A model generated the notes under the pieces. It had not been told where the DNA came from and did no database searches. It saw nothing but the letters and a program-made list of their open reading frames with translations. The translations under genes and the position numbers were made by a program. A DNA stretch of 64,000 nt from the NCBI GenBank assembly GCA_030429495.1, contig JAUIFH010000004.1, positions 1 through 64,000 of the forward strand, in the 5' to 3' direction. Below, one piece after another: positions 1-8,228 of this stretch; position 1 is the first letter of the stretch; each line of letters begins with the position of its first letter. The DNA is from Alphaproteobacteria bacterium (GTDB lineage: Bacteria; Pseudomonadota; Alphaproteobacteria; Rhodobacterales; Rhodobacteraceae).

Positions 1-214
1 GCGCGTCGCCGGGGCCGCGCCCTCTGTTGCGCATGTTGTATCCGTGTTGCTGTCAGTCATCTGTCTACTCCCGTTCTATCCGGAAATAGCGCTCAGATCT
101 GTCTCAGAAAACCGTGCCCCAACCCAGCTTTCTGCGCATTGCTGTCGTTGGTGCAGAGCGCAGCATCAGGTAATATGGGCTCAATCCGGACCAACGCTGT
201 ATTCGGATGTACAG
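1..214. other. Intergenic, no gene recognised
   Basis: No credible coding region or RNA gene was seen here. An 85-codon open frame starts near position 44, but it has no ribosome binding site and a composition unlike the neighbouring genes. The stretch probably carries downstream sequence of the leftward gene that ends at 271. Confidence 0.5.
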
Positions 215-245
215 AAAAAAGCCGCGCGGATCGTCACCGCGCGGC
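215..245 (-). terminator. Rho-independent terminator of the Ala/Glu-rich protein gene
   Basis: A perfect 9-bp inverted repeat (gccgcgcgg at 221-229, ccgcgcggc at 237-245, 7-nt loop) is bordered on its low-coordinate side by six A residues at 215-220. Read on the minus strand this is a GC-rich hairpin followed by a U run, 26 bases after the stop codon at 271. Confidence 0.85.
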
Positions 246-270
246 GTTCCTATTTAGTCTGCCGTGAGGG

Positions 271-822
271 TCAGAGGCCCAGCGCGGCCTTGACCTGCTG
301 AAGCGCAGCCCCGAGCAGTTCGGGGCTGTCCTTCGCGGCATCGACGGTAGCCTTCAGCGTGGCCTTCGTCGCATCGTCGAGCGAGGAGCCGTCGATCGCG
401 CCGTTGACGGCGTCGGCGTCGAAGTTCGCCGGGTCGAAGAGGTCGGCGACGGCACCGGCGGCATCGGAGGCCGCCTCGGTCGCGGCGTCGGCAGCGCCTT
501 CGACTGCTTCGGCAGCGGCGTCAGCGGCGCCCTCAACCGCTTCGGCGGCCTCGGCAGCAGCAGCTTCGGCCTCGGCGGCAGCCGCAGCGGCGGCAGCTTC
601 GGCCTCTGCTGCCGCGGCAGCGGCGGCTTCTTCGGCGGCCTTGGCTTCTTCGGCAGCCTTCGCGGCGGCTTCTTCCTCGGCGGCCTTGGCCGCAGCGGCA
701 GCCTCTTCGGCGGCCTTCATCGCGGCGGCCTCTTCGGCGGCCTGCTGCGCGGAGCTGTAGTACCAGTAGCCGCCACCAGCCAGCACGACGAGCAGCGCGG
801 CAATGAGAATATTCTTGTTCAT
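271..822 (-). CDS. Membrane-anchored Ala/Glu-rich coiled-coil protein
   Basis: This 183-aa protein has no family I can name. It begins MNKNILIAALLVV, a hydrophobic segment at about residues 4-20 that is a membrane anchor or uncleaved signal. Next comes about 95 residues of almost pure Ala/Glu/Lys, expected to be a long charged helix or coiled coil. A more normal helical C-terminal domain follows (about 125-183). I chose the start at 822 because AAGGA precedes it by about 7 bases and because it opens directly on the hydrophobic segment; a longer frame reaches 906. A terminator follows the stop. Function is unknown; a periplasm-facing structural or tethering role is only a guess. The low-complexity centre makes the length prone to variation. 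Confidence 0.75.
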   Translation of the reverse strand: MNKNILIAALLVVLAGGGYWYYSSAQQAAEEAAAMKAAEEAAAAAKAAEEEAAAKAAEEAKAAEEAAAAAAAEAEAAAAAAAAEAEAAAAEAAEAVEGAADAAAEAVEGAADAATEAASDAAGAVADLFDPANFDADAVNGAIDGSSLDDATKATLKATVDAAKDSPELLGAALQQVKAALGL

Positions 823-981
823 GTCTCGGTCCTTATTGGTTCGAAGGCACGTCGGGTGCGCCGCCGCTATGACAGAAAGCCCGCGTAGAGGGAAGCGGTT
901 GCACACAAAGCCCCGGAATCCGGCTTGAATCAGCCATTGCGGAAGACTAGTTTGCGCCCCACCTGATCCCGGCCACCACGA

Positions 982-998
982 GAAGGAGTGCCACCATA
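982..998 (+). promoter_or_regulatory. infC ribosome binding site and AUA start codon
   Basis: AAGGAG at 983-988 lies 7 bases before ATA at 996-998. From ATA the frame reads as a normal IF-3 N-terminus ([11 protein letters not shown] and onward). No ATG, GTG or TTG in this frame lies near the ribosome binding site; the first GTG is at 1113, well inside the conserved N-domain. Rare AUU-type starts on infC are known in E. coli to support autoregulation by IF-3. Confidence 0.75.
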
Positions 999-1535
999 GC
1001 CCGCAGACCGCACAACGCCCCGCCGCAACGCGATACGGGACCCCGCGTCAATGACCGCATCCGCGCCCCGGAGATTCGCCTGATCGGCGCCGAAGGCGAG
1101 AATATCGGTGTCGTGACCCCCGCCCGCGCCATGGCGCTTGCCGAGGAGGTCGGGCTCGACCTCGTCGAGATTTCTCCGAATGCGGAGCCGCCGGTCTGCA
1201 AGATCATGGATTTCGGCAAGTTCAAATACGAACAGCAGAAGAAAGAGGCCGAGGCGCGCAAGAAGCAGAAGATCATCGAGATCAAGGAAATCAAGTTCCG
1301 CCCCGGAACCGATACTCACGACTACGATGTCAAGATGCGCTCGGTGAAGAAGTTCCTCGAAGAGGGCGACAAGGTGAAGGTCACGCTGCGCTTCCGCGGC
1401 CGCGAGATGGCGCACCAGGAACTCGGTCTCGACCTGCTCAAGAGGGTCGCCGCCGATGTCGAGGAAATCGGCAAGATCGAGAACATGCCGAAGCTCGAAG
1501 GCCGCCAGATGGTGATGATGATCGGCCCGAAATAG
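996..1535 (+). CDS. infC: Translation initiation factor IF-3
   Basis: IF-3 binds the 30S subunit, prevents premature 50S joining and checks start codon and initiator tRNA selection. The predicted 179 aa match the usual bacterial length. The N-domain carries [16 protein letters not shown], the linker is the Lys/Arg-rich helix around [15 protein letters not shown], and the C-domain ends [18 protein letters not shown]. The start is an ATA codon at 996 supported by AAGGAG. Beginning instead at the GTG at 1113 would remove 39 conserved residues. The gene stands alone with its own terminator rather than beside rpmI-rplT. Family assignment is secure; the start codon is inferred from conservation and spacing. 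Confidence 0.95.
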   Translation: MARRPHNAPPQRDTGPRVNDRIRAPEIRLIGAEGENIGVVTPARAMALAEEVGLDLVEISPNAEPPVCKIMDFGKFKYEQQKKEAEARKKQKIIEIKEIKFRPGTDTHDYDVKMRSVKKFLEEGDKVKVTLRFRGREMAHQELGLDLLKRVAADVEEIGKIENMPKLEGRQMVMMIGPK

Positions 1536-1556
1536 GCCGGTCGCATCCGAGGTTGC

Positions 1557-1583
1557 AGGCCCTCCCGGCGCGGAGGGCCTTTT
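1557..1583 (+). terminator. Rho-independent terminator of infC
   Basis: A perfect 9-bp stem (aggccctcc at 1557-1565, ggagggcct at 1572-1580) with a 6-nt loop runs into TTTT at 1580-1583, 21 bases after the infC stop. It lies just before rlmJ, so rlmJ probably has its own promoter or depends on read-through. Confidence 0.85.
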
Positions 1584-1600
1584 CATTCCGGACCGGACAC

Positions 1601-2386
1601 ATGCTTTCCTACCAGCATATCTACCACGCCGGAAATCTCGCCGATGTCCACAAGCACGCGCTTCTTGCGTGGATGCTCGACTACCTGACGGCGAAGGACA
1701 AGCCGCTCTCCTATCTCGAAACCCATTCCGGGCGCGGGCTTTACGCGCTGGATGCCGCCGAGGCGGTCAAGACCGGAGAGGCCGTGGCCGGCATCGGCCG
1801 GGCGGAGGCGCTGTTTGCGCCCAACCATCCCTATCGCCGCGTCCTTGGATCGGTGCGCGCACACTATGGCGCGCAGGCCTATCCCGGCTCACCGCTTGTC
1901 GCGGCGATGTCGCTTCGGCCCGGTGACAGGATCGCGCTGGCCGAGTTGCATCCGCGCGAATTCGCGGAACTGGCGCAGGTGATGACACTCTATGGTGCCG
2001 ATTGCCGGCAGGAAGACGGTCCGGCCTTCGCGCTGGCCCGCACCCCGCCAGAGCCGCGCCGCGGGCTGATGCTAATCGACCCGAGCTATGAGGTGAAGGC
2101 CGACTACGCCACCCTGCCCGCACTGATCACGAAACTGCACGCCAAGTGGAATGTCGGCGTGATCGCGCTCTGGTATCCGATCCTGCGGACGCAGGCGCAC
2201 CTGCCGATGCTCTCCGCGCTGGAGGCGGCGGGGCTGCCGAAGGCGCTGCGTCACGAGGTGCAGTTCGCGCCGGCACGCGACGGCCACGGCATGACCGGCT
2301 CCGGCCTCTTCATCGTCAACGCGCCCTTCGGGACCGAGGCAGAGGCTGCGCGGCTTTCCGACCTGTTCCGCGCCTTCGCGTCCTGA
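1601..2386 (+). CDS. rlmJ: 23S rRNA (adenine-2030-N6)-methyltransferase RlmJ
   Basis: RlmJ methylates N6 of A2030 in 23S rRNA using S-adenosylmethionine. The 261-aa product starts MLSYQHIYHAGNLADVHKH, the typical RlmJ N-terminus. It has the cofactor-binding YLETHSGRGLY segment near residue 40 and a LIDPSYE motif near residue 157, the DPPY-type catalytic motif of N6-adenine methyltransferases. I took the ATG at 1601 because it opens on the conserved N-terminus; the ribosome binding site is weak. The gene follows the infC terminator and ends 6 bases from the convergent molybdopterin-binding gene. Confidence 0.93.
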   Translation: MLSYQHIYHAGNLADVHKHALLAWMLDYLTAKDKPLSYLETHSGRGLYALDAAEAVKTGEAVAGIGRAEALFAPNHPYRRVLGSVRAHYGAQAYPGSPLVAAMSLRPGDRIALAELHPREFAELAQVMTLYGADCRQEDGPAFALARTPPEPRRGLMLIDPSYEVKADYATLPALITKLHAKWNVGVIALWYPILRTQAHLPMLSALEAAGLPKALRHEVQFAPARDGHGMTGSGLFIVNAPFGTEAEAARLSDLFRAFAS

Positions 2387-2392
2387 CGCCGC

Positions 2393-3397
2393 TCAGCGCT
2401 GCGCGCGGCGTTCGCGCGGCTGCGGCCTGATCAGGATTTCCTTCAAAAGCCCGCCCACGCCCATTGCAGCGATGTCGTCATCCGTGACCGCAAGACCGCA
2501 GGCCAACCGCTCCAGAACCCAGTCCGCGCCGTTCAGCGCCGGCGATCGCGCACAGCCCGGCAGTCCGATGACCGGGCGGTCGCCAAGCCTTCCGTGAAAC
2601 AAGAGGTTTCCCGGATCGACCGGCATTCCGAACCGCACCACCGTTCCACCCGCCCGCCGCACGGCTTCAGGCGCCACGTCATGCAGGTCGGAGGTCGCCG
2701 CGCCGGTCAGGATCAGCGCCATATCGCCAGCGACCGAGCCAAGCGCCGTGGCCACCGCCGCGACATCATGGGGAACCGTCACCACCTCGGCCAGCTCCAT
2801 GCCCAGCGCCCGCAGGCGCGCGGCAACCGCGTTCCGGCCCTTTTCGGCCAGTTTGGCGCCCCCGGGCTCGGTCAGGATCAACCCCGCCGACCGCAGCGCA
2901 ACGGGCCGCACCCGAACCGCCCCCCGTGCCACCCGGCAGGCGTCGTCGAGCGCATCACCGGCAACCGCGTACGTTATGACCTTGACGGTGCCGACAAGCG
3001 TCCCCGCCCCCACCCGCGTGAAGGGCGCAAGCACGGCGAGCGTCAGCGCCGGGTCGATGCGGTTCAGCGCGTGGATCGCGGCGGTGTTGATTTCGGCGAT
3101 CCCCGGCCCGACCGCGTTCAGATTGACGCGTCCGGCATGGGGGGCGGACAGTTTCAGCCCCGCCGCGACCGGATCGGGAACCAGTGCCGCGGCAAGCCGC
3201 GCCGCGGCCGCATCTTCGCCAATATCGCCGGGGTCGAGCCGTGCAACGGTCACTTCGGCGCGCCCCTCGGCGGCAAGAACCGCGATATCCGCCGGCGTCA
3301 GAACCCGCCCCTTGCCCAGCTTGCGCCCGCCCGTGACCACCGAATGCGCGAGCACCGCACCGGCGGCCTCGGCAACCGGAACCGGCCCGAACCTCAT
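2393..3397 (-). CDS. Molybdopterin-binding protein (MoeA/MoCF-like)
   Basis: The 334-aa product resembles the molybdopterin-binding proteins found beside XdhC in alphaproteobacteria. Its C-terminal half has the MoCF/MogA-type fold, with LILTGAATSDLHDVAPEA (about residues 230-247) matching the Gly-rich and SD(x)D elements that bind the pterin, followed by GMPVDPGNLL. The N-terminal part is MoeA-like. The start ATG overlaps the xdhC stop as ATGA (3394-3397), so the two are translationally coupled. The likely role is handling of molybdenum cofactor for a xanthine dehydrogenase or CO dehydrogenase-type enzyme. No such enzyme is encoded in this window. Whether it is an enzyme or a chaperone cannot be told from the sequence. 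Confidence 0.85.
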   Translation of the reverse strand: MRFGPVPVAEAAGAVLAHSVVTGGRKLGKGRVLTPADIAVLAAEGRAEVTVARLDPGDIGEDAAAARLAAALVPDPVAAGLKLSAPHAGRVNLNAVGPGIAEINTAAIHALNRIDPALTLAVLAPFTRVGAGTLVGTVKVITYAVAGDALDDACRVARGAVRVRPVALRSAGLILTEPGGAKLAEKGRNAVAARLRALGMELAEVVTVPHDVAAVATALGSVAGDMALILTGAATSDLHDVAPEAVRRAGGTVVRFGMPVDPGNLLFHGRLGDRPVIGLPGCARSPALNGADWVLERLACGLAVTDDDIAAMGVGGLLKEILIRPQPRERRAQR

Positions 3398-4368
3398 GCC
3401 CCCCGCCTCAGGACCTCGGTGATCTGCGCCATGATGGAAACAGCGATCTCTCCGGGCGACTTCGCGCCGATATCGGCACCAACCGGCGCATGGATGCGGC
3501 CGATCTGCTCATCCGGGAACCCCGCCTCCCGCAGCCGTGCCACCCGTTTGGCATGGGTCCGCGTGGAGCCGAGGCAGCCGAGATAAAACACTTCCGACCC
3601 GAGCGCGGTGCGGATCGCGGGGTCGTCGAGTTTCGGATCGTGGGTCAGCGTCACGACCGCCGTGCGCGCGTCAAGGCCGGCGGCGGCAAGCGCCTCGTCC
3701 GGCCAGTCGTGGCTGATCGCATGCCCCGGAAACCGCTCAGACGAGGCGAAAGCCTCGCGCGGATCGACAAGAAGCGGGTCGTAGCCACAGGCCCGCGCCA
3801 TCGGCAGAAGCGCCTGCGCGATGTGGACGGCGCCCACTACGATCATGCGGAGCGGCGGGTTGTGGATCGCCACGAACTCCGCCCCTTCGACACCGGACTT
3901 GTCGGTGCGGAACCGATCCGCGAGCGCGCCGCCTTTCGGGGCCAGCCGCCGCGCCCGGGTGTCAAGGTCGACCACATAGGCGACCGGCACCCTGCCGGCG
4001 CGAGCGGCGACAATTTCGGCCAGAATGGCCTCGGGCAGTTGCGGGCCGACAGGCTCCACGAGGACGCGGATCGTTCCGCCGCAGGCGAGTCCCACGGCGA
4101 ACGCCTCCTCATCGCTGACGCCGTAGGTCAGCACGCGTGACATGCCGTCGGCGAGCGCCTCGCGCGCTTCCTCGACGACGGCGCCCTCGACACAGCCGCC
4201 CGAGACGGACCCCATCATCTCGCCCGCTCCGGACACGGCAAGCTGGCTTCCGACCGGACGCGGTGCGGATCCCCATGTCTCGATCACCGTCGCGATTGCC
4301 GCGCCTCGACCGGCGCGATGCCAGCCAAGCGCGATTTCGGGAATGCTGTCGTGGTCTGCGCGGTCCAT
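3394..4368 (-). CDS. XdhC/CoxI family molybdenum-enzyme maturation protein
   Basis: XdhC/CoxI proteins bind molybdenum cofactor and take part in its sulfuration and insertion into xanthine dehydrogenase-type enzymes. The 324-aa product has the XdhC N-domain (TWGSAPRPVGSQLAVS, then SGGCVEG, whose Cys is the conserved residue), a linker, and a Rossmann-like C-domain starting at VVGAVHIAQALLPMA. I chose the ATG at 4368, preceded by a G-run, over an upstream TTG at 4389. It overlaps the downstream molybdopterin-binding gene by 4 bases. With the MoxR and VWA genes upstream it forms a standard accessory set, here broken up by the DUF1203 and OmpA-family genes. Confidence 0.9.
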   Translation of the reverse strand: MDRADHDSIPEIALGWHRAGRGAAIATVIETWGSAPRPVGSQLAVSGAGEMMGSVSGGCVEGAVVEEAREALADGMSRVLTYGVSDEEAFAVGLACGGTIRVLVEPVGPQLPEAILAEIVAARAGRVPVAYVVDLDTRARRLAPKGGALADRFRTDKSGVEGAEFVAIHNPPLRMIVVGAVHIAQALLPMARACGYDPLLVDPREAFASSERFPGHAISHDWPDEALAAAGLDARTAVVTLTHDPKLDDPAIRTALGSEVFYLGCLGSTRTHAKRVARLREAGFPDEQIGRIHAPVGADIGAKSPGEIAVSIMAQITEVLRRGA

Positions 4369-4446
4369 GAGTGATACCCCCGCCGCCAATATGGGCGGCC
4401 CGGGAAGCGTCCGCCAGTGGCAATTGGTCGGAGACCGGAGCGCGCC

Positions 4447-4920
4447 TCAGTCCGGCGCGCGGCGGATGCGAAGCTGGAAACAGTTGTTGCGGGATGACCG
4501 AACGTCGACAAAAGCCACGCGCGGATCTGCCAGCAGGGTTTCGGCATAGGCTTCCGCTTCGCCTCTCGGCACCACGCGGCCGGTGCCGTAGAGAATGCGG
4601 TGATCCGGCGTGTAGCCCTTGAGCAGATAGTCCGCGCTCGACGTCATCACAGGCGGCACGCTGTCCCCCCGCCAGGGCGCGCAATCCTCGGCGCAAAGGA
4701 AGATCGGGCCGGTTTCGGCATAGGGTTGCAGCGCCGGAAAGGGCCGGTGGGCAAGGATCAGCATCCCTGCCCCTTCGGCCACGAAATCAAGACAGTGGCG
4801 GCAGGGGTTGCCGGTCCCCTCCGCCGTCACATGCTCTGCCGGCTGGCCGTAGGCGTCCGGCCCGCCCGCGCGGACGGCCCGGACCCAGCCAGTGTCTATC
4901 GGTTCGAAAAACAACGTCAC
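4447..4920 (-). CDS. DUF1203 domain protein
   Basis: The 157-aa product matches the DUF1203 family, whose function is unknown. It is a small soluble protein with no signal peptide or membrane segment. Recognisable parts are the CRHCLDF segment near residue 40, a hydrophobic strand (GMLILAHRPFPAL), and the C-terminal VDVRSSRNNCFQLRI. The start is GTG at 4920, fixed by a strong AAGGAGG (4933-4927) with 6-base spacing. That ribosome binding site sits in one arm of a small inverted repeat (4930-4950). The gene lies between the OmpA-family gene and xdhC, all reading leftward. Confidence 0.85.
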   Translation of the reverse strand: MTLFFEPIDTGWVRAVRAGGPDAYGQPAEHVTAEGTGNPCRHCLDFVAEGAGMLILAHRPFPALQPYAETGPIFLCAEDCAPWRGDSVPPVMTSSADYLLKGYTPDHRILYGTGRVVPRGEAEAYAETLLADPRVAFVDVRSSRNNCFQLRIRRAPD

Positions 4921-4929
4921 GGTTCGCCT

Positions 4930-4950
4930 CCTTCGTCTTTCACACGAAGG
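4930..4950 (-). promoter_or_regulatory. Hairpin overlapping the DUF1203 ribosome binding site
   Basis: On the minus strand CCTTCGT, a 7-nt loop and ACGAAGG form a perfect 7-bp inverted repeat whose second arm contains most of the AAGGAGG ribosome binding site of the gene starting at 4920. Pairing would hide that site. Whether this is regulatory or chance is not known. Confidence 0.4.
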
Positions 4951-5001
4951 AATGCCGCGCGCCCTGCTGGGGCGCGACCCGTTTCATGCGCAAAGGCGGG
5001 A

Positions 5002-6858
5002 TCAGTTCGCCGCCTGCCGCAGAAGCTCCGTGATCCGCCGCACGCTGGCACGCCGGTTGGCGCGCTCCGCCTCCTCGGTCTGCACCTTCAGGAAGCCTTC
5101 GCCGTAGCCCTGAACCACCATATTCTCGGGCGGCACGGCGAAATACTCGGTCAGCGCAAGTGCCACCGATTCCGCCCGCCTGTCCGAGAGCGCGAGGTTA
5201 TAGGCCGCAGAGCCAACCGCATCGGTATGCCCCTCGATCAGGAACACCTCGCGCGGGTCCTCGTCGACATAGCTGCGGATCAGCCGGCCCAGCCGCGAGA
5301 GCGAGCGTGCCTGATCCGGCCGGATCGCCGCCGATCCCGTCTCGAACGTGATCGCGTCGAGGTCGATGACCGGAACGAGCGCCCGAACCTCCGCGATGTC
5401 GCGCACCTGGGCGAGCGAGAAGCGCCGGTCGAAGGCAGCCTGCCGCGCTAGGGCCGCGCGCAGCGCCTCCTCGTCGGCATCGGCTGAGAAGGCGGGCTGC
5501 GGCGCCGGTTGCGGCAGTTCGGCAAGATCGACGGGTTCGGCGGCGACCGTGTCGTCGATCAGCAGGGTTTCAGTCCCGTCCACGGCGACGTGCGCGCGGC
5601 GCAGGACGCGATATTCCGCGTCCCGGATCGTCACGATCTGCGAGCCGTCCGCCCGCGTCACCGTCGTCCGGGTCGAGCCGTCGGCGAAGGTCTCTGTCCG
5701 CACAGTCGAACCCGGCTGACGCAAGAGCGCGTTGTCGTCCTTGATGATCTGGTAGGACCCGTCGTCCCGTGTCACCACCACGCGGTCACCCGAATTCAGT
5801 TCCACCTTGCGGTTGTTCGACAAAAGCGCACCGACGGCCACCGCGCCGAGGCCGAGGAGGATCGCCTTTTCGCCCTTCGACAGCCCGCCATCGTCGCGCG
5901 AAGCGGCGTTCTGGCTGGCGGAGGCGGTTTCGTTGACCTTGTTCGCGAAGTCTTCGTCGGACGACCGCGCGGTTTCCTCGGTCACGACCTCTTCCGTGAC
6001 CATCGCTTCGGCCTCTGCCTCTGCGGTGATGTCCGTGGCGGCAGCAACCGGCGCTTCGCCGGACGCTGCGTCGGGCTGTACCGGCAGTTCGGGCACGGGT
6101 TCCGCAGCGGCGGCGTCCGTTTCGGCGGCGCCGTTGGCGTCGGCCGCGTCTCCGGCAGCGGGCGCATCGGTCGCCGTCGCCTCGGGTTCTGCCGCAGGCT
6201 CTTCCGGCGCGGCGGCTTCTTCGGCGGCAAGCGCCTCGGCGAGCGCTGCCTCGTCCGTGGCAGCCGCATCGGTGGCATCGGCCCCGGCGGTTTCGCCGGC
6301 GTCCGGAGCGGGTTCTGCCTCCGCTTCGGCCGTGTAAGCCGGCGCCGGTTCCGACTCGACCGTTTCGGGCAGAGCAGTTGTTTCTTCCGGAACCGTTTCT
6401 TCCGGGGCGGCTTGTTCGGGGGCCACTTCTTCGGGGACGGCCTCCACCACCTCGGGCGCGGCCTCTGCGCTCTCCGTGGCTTCCGGCACGGTGGCGGTTT
6501 CAGCCATCGCGGCCTTCTCGGCCTCCGCCTGCGCGCGCATCGTGGCGAGCACCCCGACCATCTCCGGCTTCAGGCTGGCAGTGACGCCGTCAGCGCAGGG
6601 AAGCGCAGCGCCGTCGGCGCAGATCATTGCATCCTTCGGCACGGCCATGACCGCCGCGGCGCAGGGCAGGTCCGCGCCGTCCTCGCAAACCATGTCCGCC
6701 ACGGGAAGTTCCGGCACGCCGGAGGCGCAGGGCACGGCGCTGCCATCCGCGCACATCGTCGCCGGCAGACCGCCGGCCTCCTGTGCCCGGACCGGCAGTG
6801 GCAAGGCAAGCGACATGCCGGTGATGAGCGCGGTGGTGGTGTTCCAGGTGCGGCGCAT
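5002..6858 (-). CDS. OmpA-family protein with Cys-pair repeats and long Ala/Glu/Pro linker
   Basis: This 618-aa envelope protein has four parts. There is a signal peptide (about 1-25). Three tandem 22-residue repeats follow, each with the pattern C-x-D-G-(x)4-C; cysteines fall at 36/44, 58/66 and 80/88. A very Ala/Glu/Pro-rich region of about 200 residues comes next. The C-terminal OmpA-like peptidoglycan-binding domain contains TFETGSAAIRPDQ, IEGHTDAVGSAAYNLALSDRRAE and a final NRRASVRRI. A hydrophobic stretch (AILLGLGAVAVGALL) precedes the C-terminal half. GGGAG sets the start at ATG 6858 rather than the GTG at 6873. The likely role is to link the cell wall to another envelope component. 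A 7-bp hairpin without a U run (4958-4976) follows the stop. Confidence 0.88.
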   Translation of the reverse strand: MRRTWNTTTALITGMSLALPLPVRAQEAGGLPATMCADGSAVPCASGVPELPVADMVCEDGADLPCAAAVMAVPKDAMICADGAALPCADGVTASLKPEMVGVLATMRAQAEAEKAAMAETATVPEATESAEAAPEVVEAVPEEVAPEQAAPEETVPEETTALPETVESEPAPAYTAEAEAEPAPDAGETAGADATDAAATDEAALAEALAAEEAAAPEEPAAEPEATATDAPAAGDAADANGAAETDAAAAEPVPELPVQPDAASGEAPVAAATDITAEAEAEAMVTEEVVTEETARSSDEDFANKVNETASASQNAASRDDGGLSKGEKAILLGLGAVAVGALLSNNRKVELNSGDRVVVTRDDGSYQIIKDDNALLRQPGSTVRTETFADGSTRTTVTRADGSQIVTIRDAEYRVLRRAHVAVDGTETLLIDDTVAAEPVDLAELPQPAPQPAFSADADEEALRAALARQAAFDRRFSLAQVRDIAEVRALVPVIDLDAITFETGSAAIRPDQARSLSRLGRLIRSYVDEDPREVFLIEGHTDAVGSAAYNLALSDRRAESVALALTEYFAVPPENMVVQGYGEGFLKVQTEEAERANRRASVRRITELLRQAAN

Positions 6859-6956
6859 GGTCCAATCTCCCACTAGTTACGGTTTCAAGGGGGATTAATG
6901 CACATCGGAGCGGCCCGGTTCCCATCACGGAGCGGCGAGCGGCGGGCAACCGGCGT

Positions 6957-8216
6957 CTATCCGCCGATCACCCGCATCAGGCGGGCCTTCTCGCCGCTGT
7001 CGCCCGATGCGCTCACCACCGCGCCGAGCGCCTCGAGCGAGGCGACGGAATGGCCGGCGCGGAAACTGTCGACATGCGGGAGCATCGCGACGATGCCACG
7101 TGCCTTCGGCACGAAACCGTCCCAGCGCAGCAGCGGATTGACCCAGATCAGCCGGCGCACGGAAAGGTGCAACCTTTCCATCTCGCGCGCAAGCGACAGT
7201 TCCGGATCACGGTCGAGCCCGTCGGTGATCAGGAGCACGACCGCCCCCTGCCCCGTCACCCGCCGCGACCAGTCGCGGTTGAAGGCATGCAGGCACGCGC
7301 CGATCCGGGTGCCGCCTTCCCAGTCCTGCGCCTCCGCGCCCGCGGCGGCAAGCGCGGCGTCGACATCGCGGCGCGACAGATGGCGGGTGATGTTGGTCAG
7401 ACGGGTGCCGAAGGTGAAGGCGTGGACCTTTGCCCAGCCCGCGCCCTTCTGGTTGGCAACGGCATGGACAAAATGCAGGACCATGCGGCTGTACTGCGAC
7501 ATCGAACCGGAGATGTCGCACAGAACGACAAGATTGGGCCAGCGCCGGCGGCGGTTGCGGGTGGCGAATTCGTGGACTTCACCGCCCCGGCGCGCCGCCG
7601 CGCGCATCGTCCGCCGCCAATCCGCGAGCGGGCCGAACGGGTCGGACCGCGTGCGGCGCGACGCCAGCGGCTCCACCGGTAGGCGCAGCCGAGCGATCAT
7701 CCGCTTCGCGGCGGCGATCTCATCGGTCGACATCTGCTCGAAATCGAGCGTGCGGAGCCGTTCCTCGGCCGAGATGGTCGCGCGCGCATCGGCGACGATC
7801 TCGACCTCTTCGCCGGTTGTCTCCGCCCGGGGGGGCGCGGGCCGGTCGGCGCCGTCAAGCAGCGCCTCGGCCGCGCGCTTCTCGGCCGGGGCCGCGCCAC
7901 GCTCTTCCTGAACGCCGTGGATCGCGGGCAGCATTAGGCTCATCATATGCTCGATGTAGCGAGGATCGCGCCAGTAGAGCCGGAAGATCTGCGCGAATAC
8001 CGCCTGCTCCTCCGGGCGCGAGACGAAGCTCGCGTGCAGGACCCAGTAGAAATCACGCCGCTCGGTGAAACCGACCGCCTCGACGGCGCGGATCGCGTCG
8101 ATGACCCGGCCCGGCCCGATCTTCAGCCCGGCCTTGCGCAGCGCCCGGGCGAAGTGGGCGATGTTGGCGGCCAGCTTGCCGTCATCGGGAAGATCGAGGG
8201 GAAGCGCCTCAGCCAT
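6957..8216 (-). CDS. VWA domain protein, CoxE-like
   Basis: The 419-aa product is a CoxE-type von Willebrand A protein. The MIDAS metal-binding motif is CDISGSMSQYS (DxSxS) near residue 213. The N-terminal half carries the region typical of the CoxE family (HFARALRKAGLKIGPGRV, LRLYWRDPRYIE-like). CoxE proteins pair with a CoxD/MoxR AAA+ ATPase to mature molybdenum hydroxylases such as CO dehydrogenase. That partner lies immediately upstream (8289-9200). I took the ATG at 8216 because the conserved N-terminus starts there; the frame stays open to 8267 through a repeat element. The next genes leftward are the OmpA-family, DUF1203 and xdhC genes. Confidence 0.87.
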   Translation of the reverse strand: MAEALPLDLPDDGKLAANIAHFARALRKAGLKIGPGRVIDAIRAVEAVGFTERRDFYWVLHASFVSRPEEQAVFAQIFRLYWRDPRYIEHMMSLMLPAIHGVQEERGAAPAEKRAAEALLDGADRPAPPRAETTGEEVEIVADARATISAEERLRTLDFEQMSTDEIAAAKRMIARLRLPVEPLASRRTRSDPFGPLADWRRTMRAAARRGGEVHEFATRNRRRRWPNLVVLCDISGSMSQYSRMVLHFVHAVANQKGAGWAKVHAFTFGTRLTNITRHLSRRDVDAALAAAGAEAQDWEGGTRIGACLHAFNRDWSRRVTGQGAVVLLITDGLDRDPELSLAREMERLHLSVRRLIWVNPLLRWDGFVPKARGIVAMLPHVDSFRAGHSVASLEALGAVVSASGDSGEKARLMRVIGG

Positions 8217-8228
8217 CCGGTGCCGCGC

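Noticed and set aside
44-301. 85-codon plus-strand open frame at the window start
   Set aside because: No ribosome binding site and no homology; it runs across the terminator and into the 3' end of the opposite-strand gene.
420-800. Short repeats of gcggcggcctcttcggcggcc type as a possible CRISPR or tandem array
   Set aside because: They are Ala/Glu codons of the coiled-coil protein, irregular in spacing and in frame.
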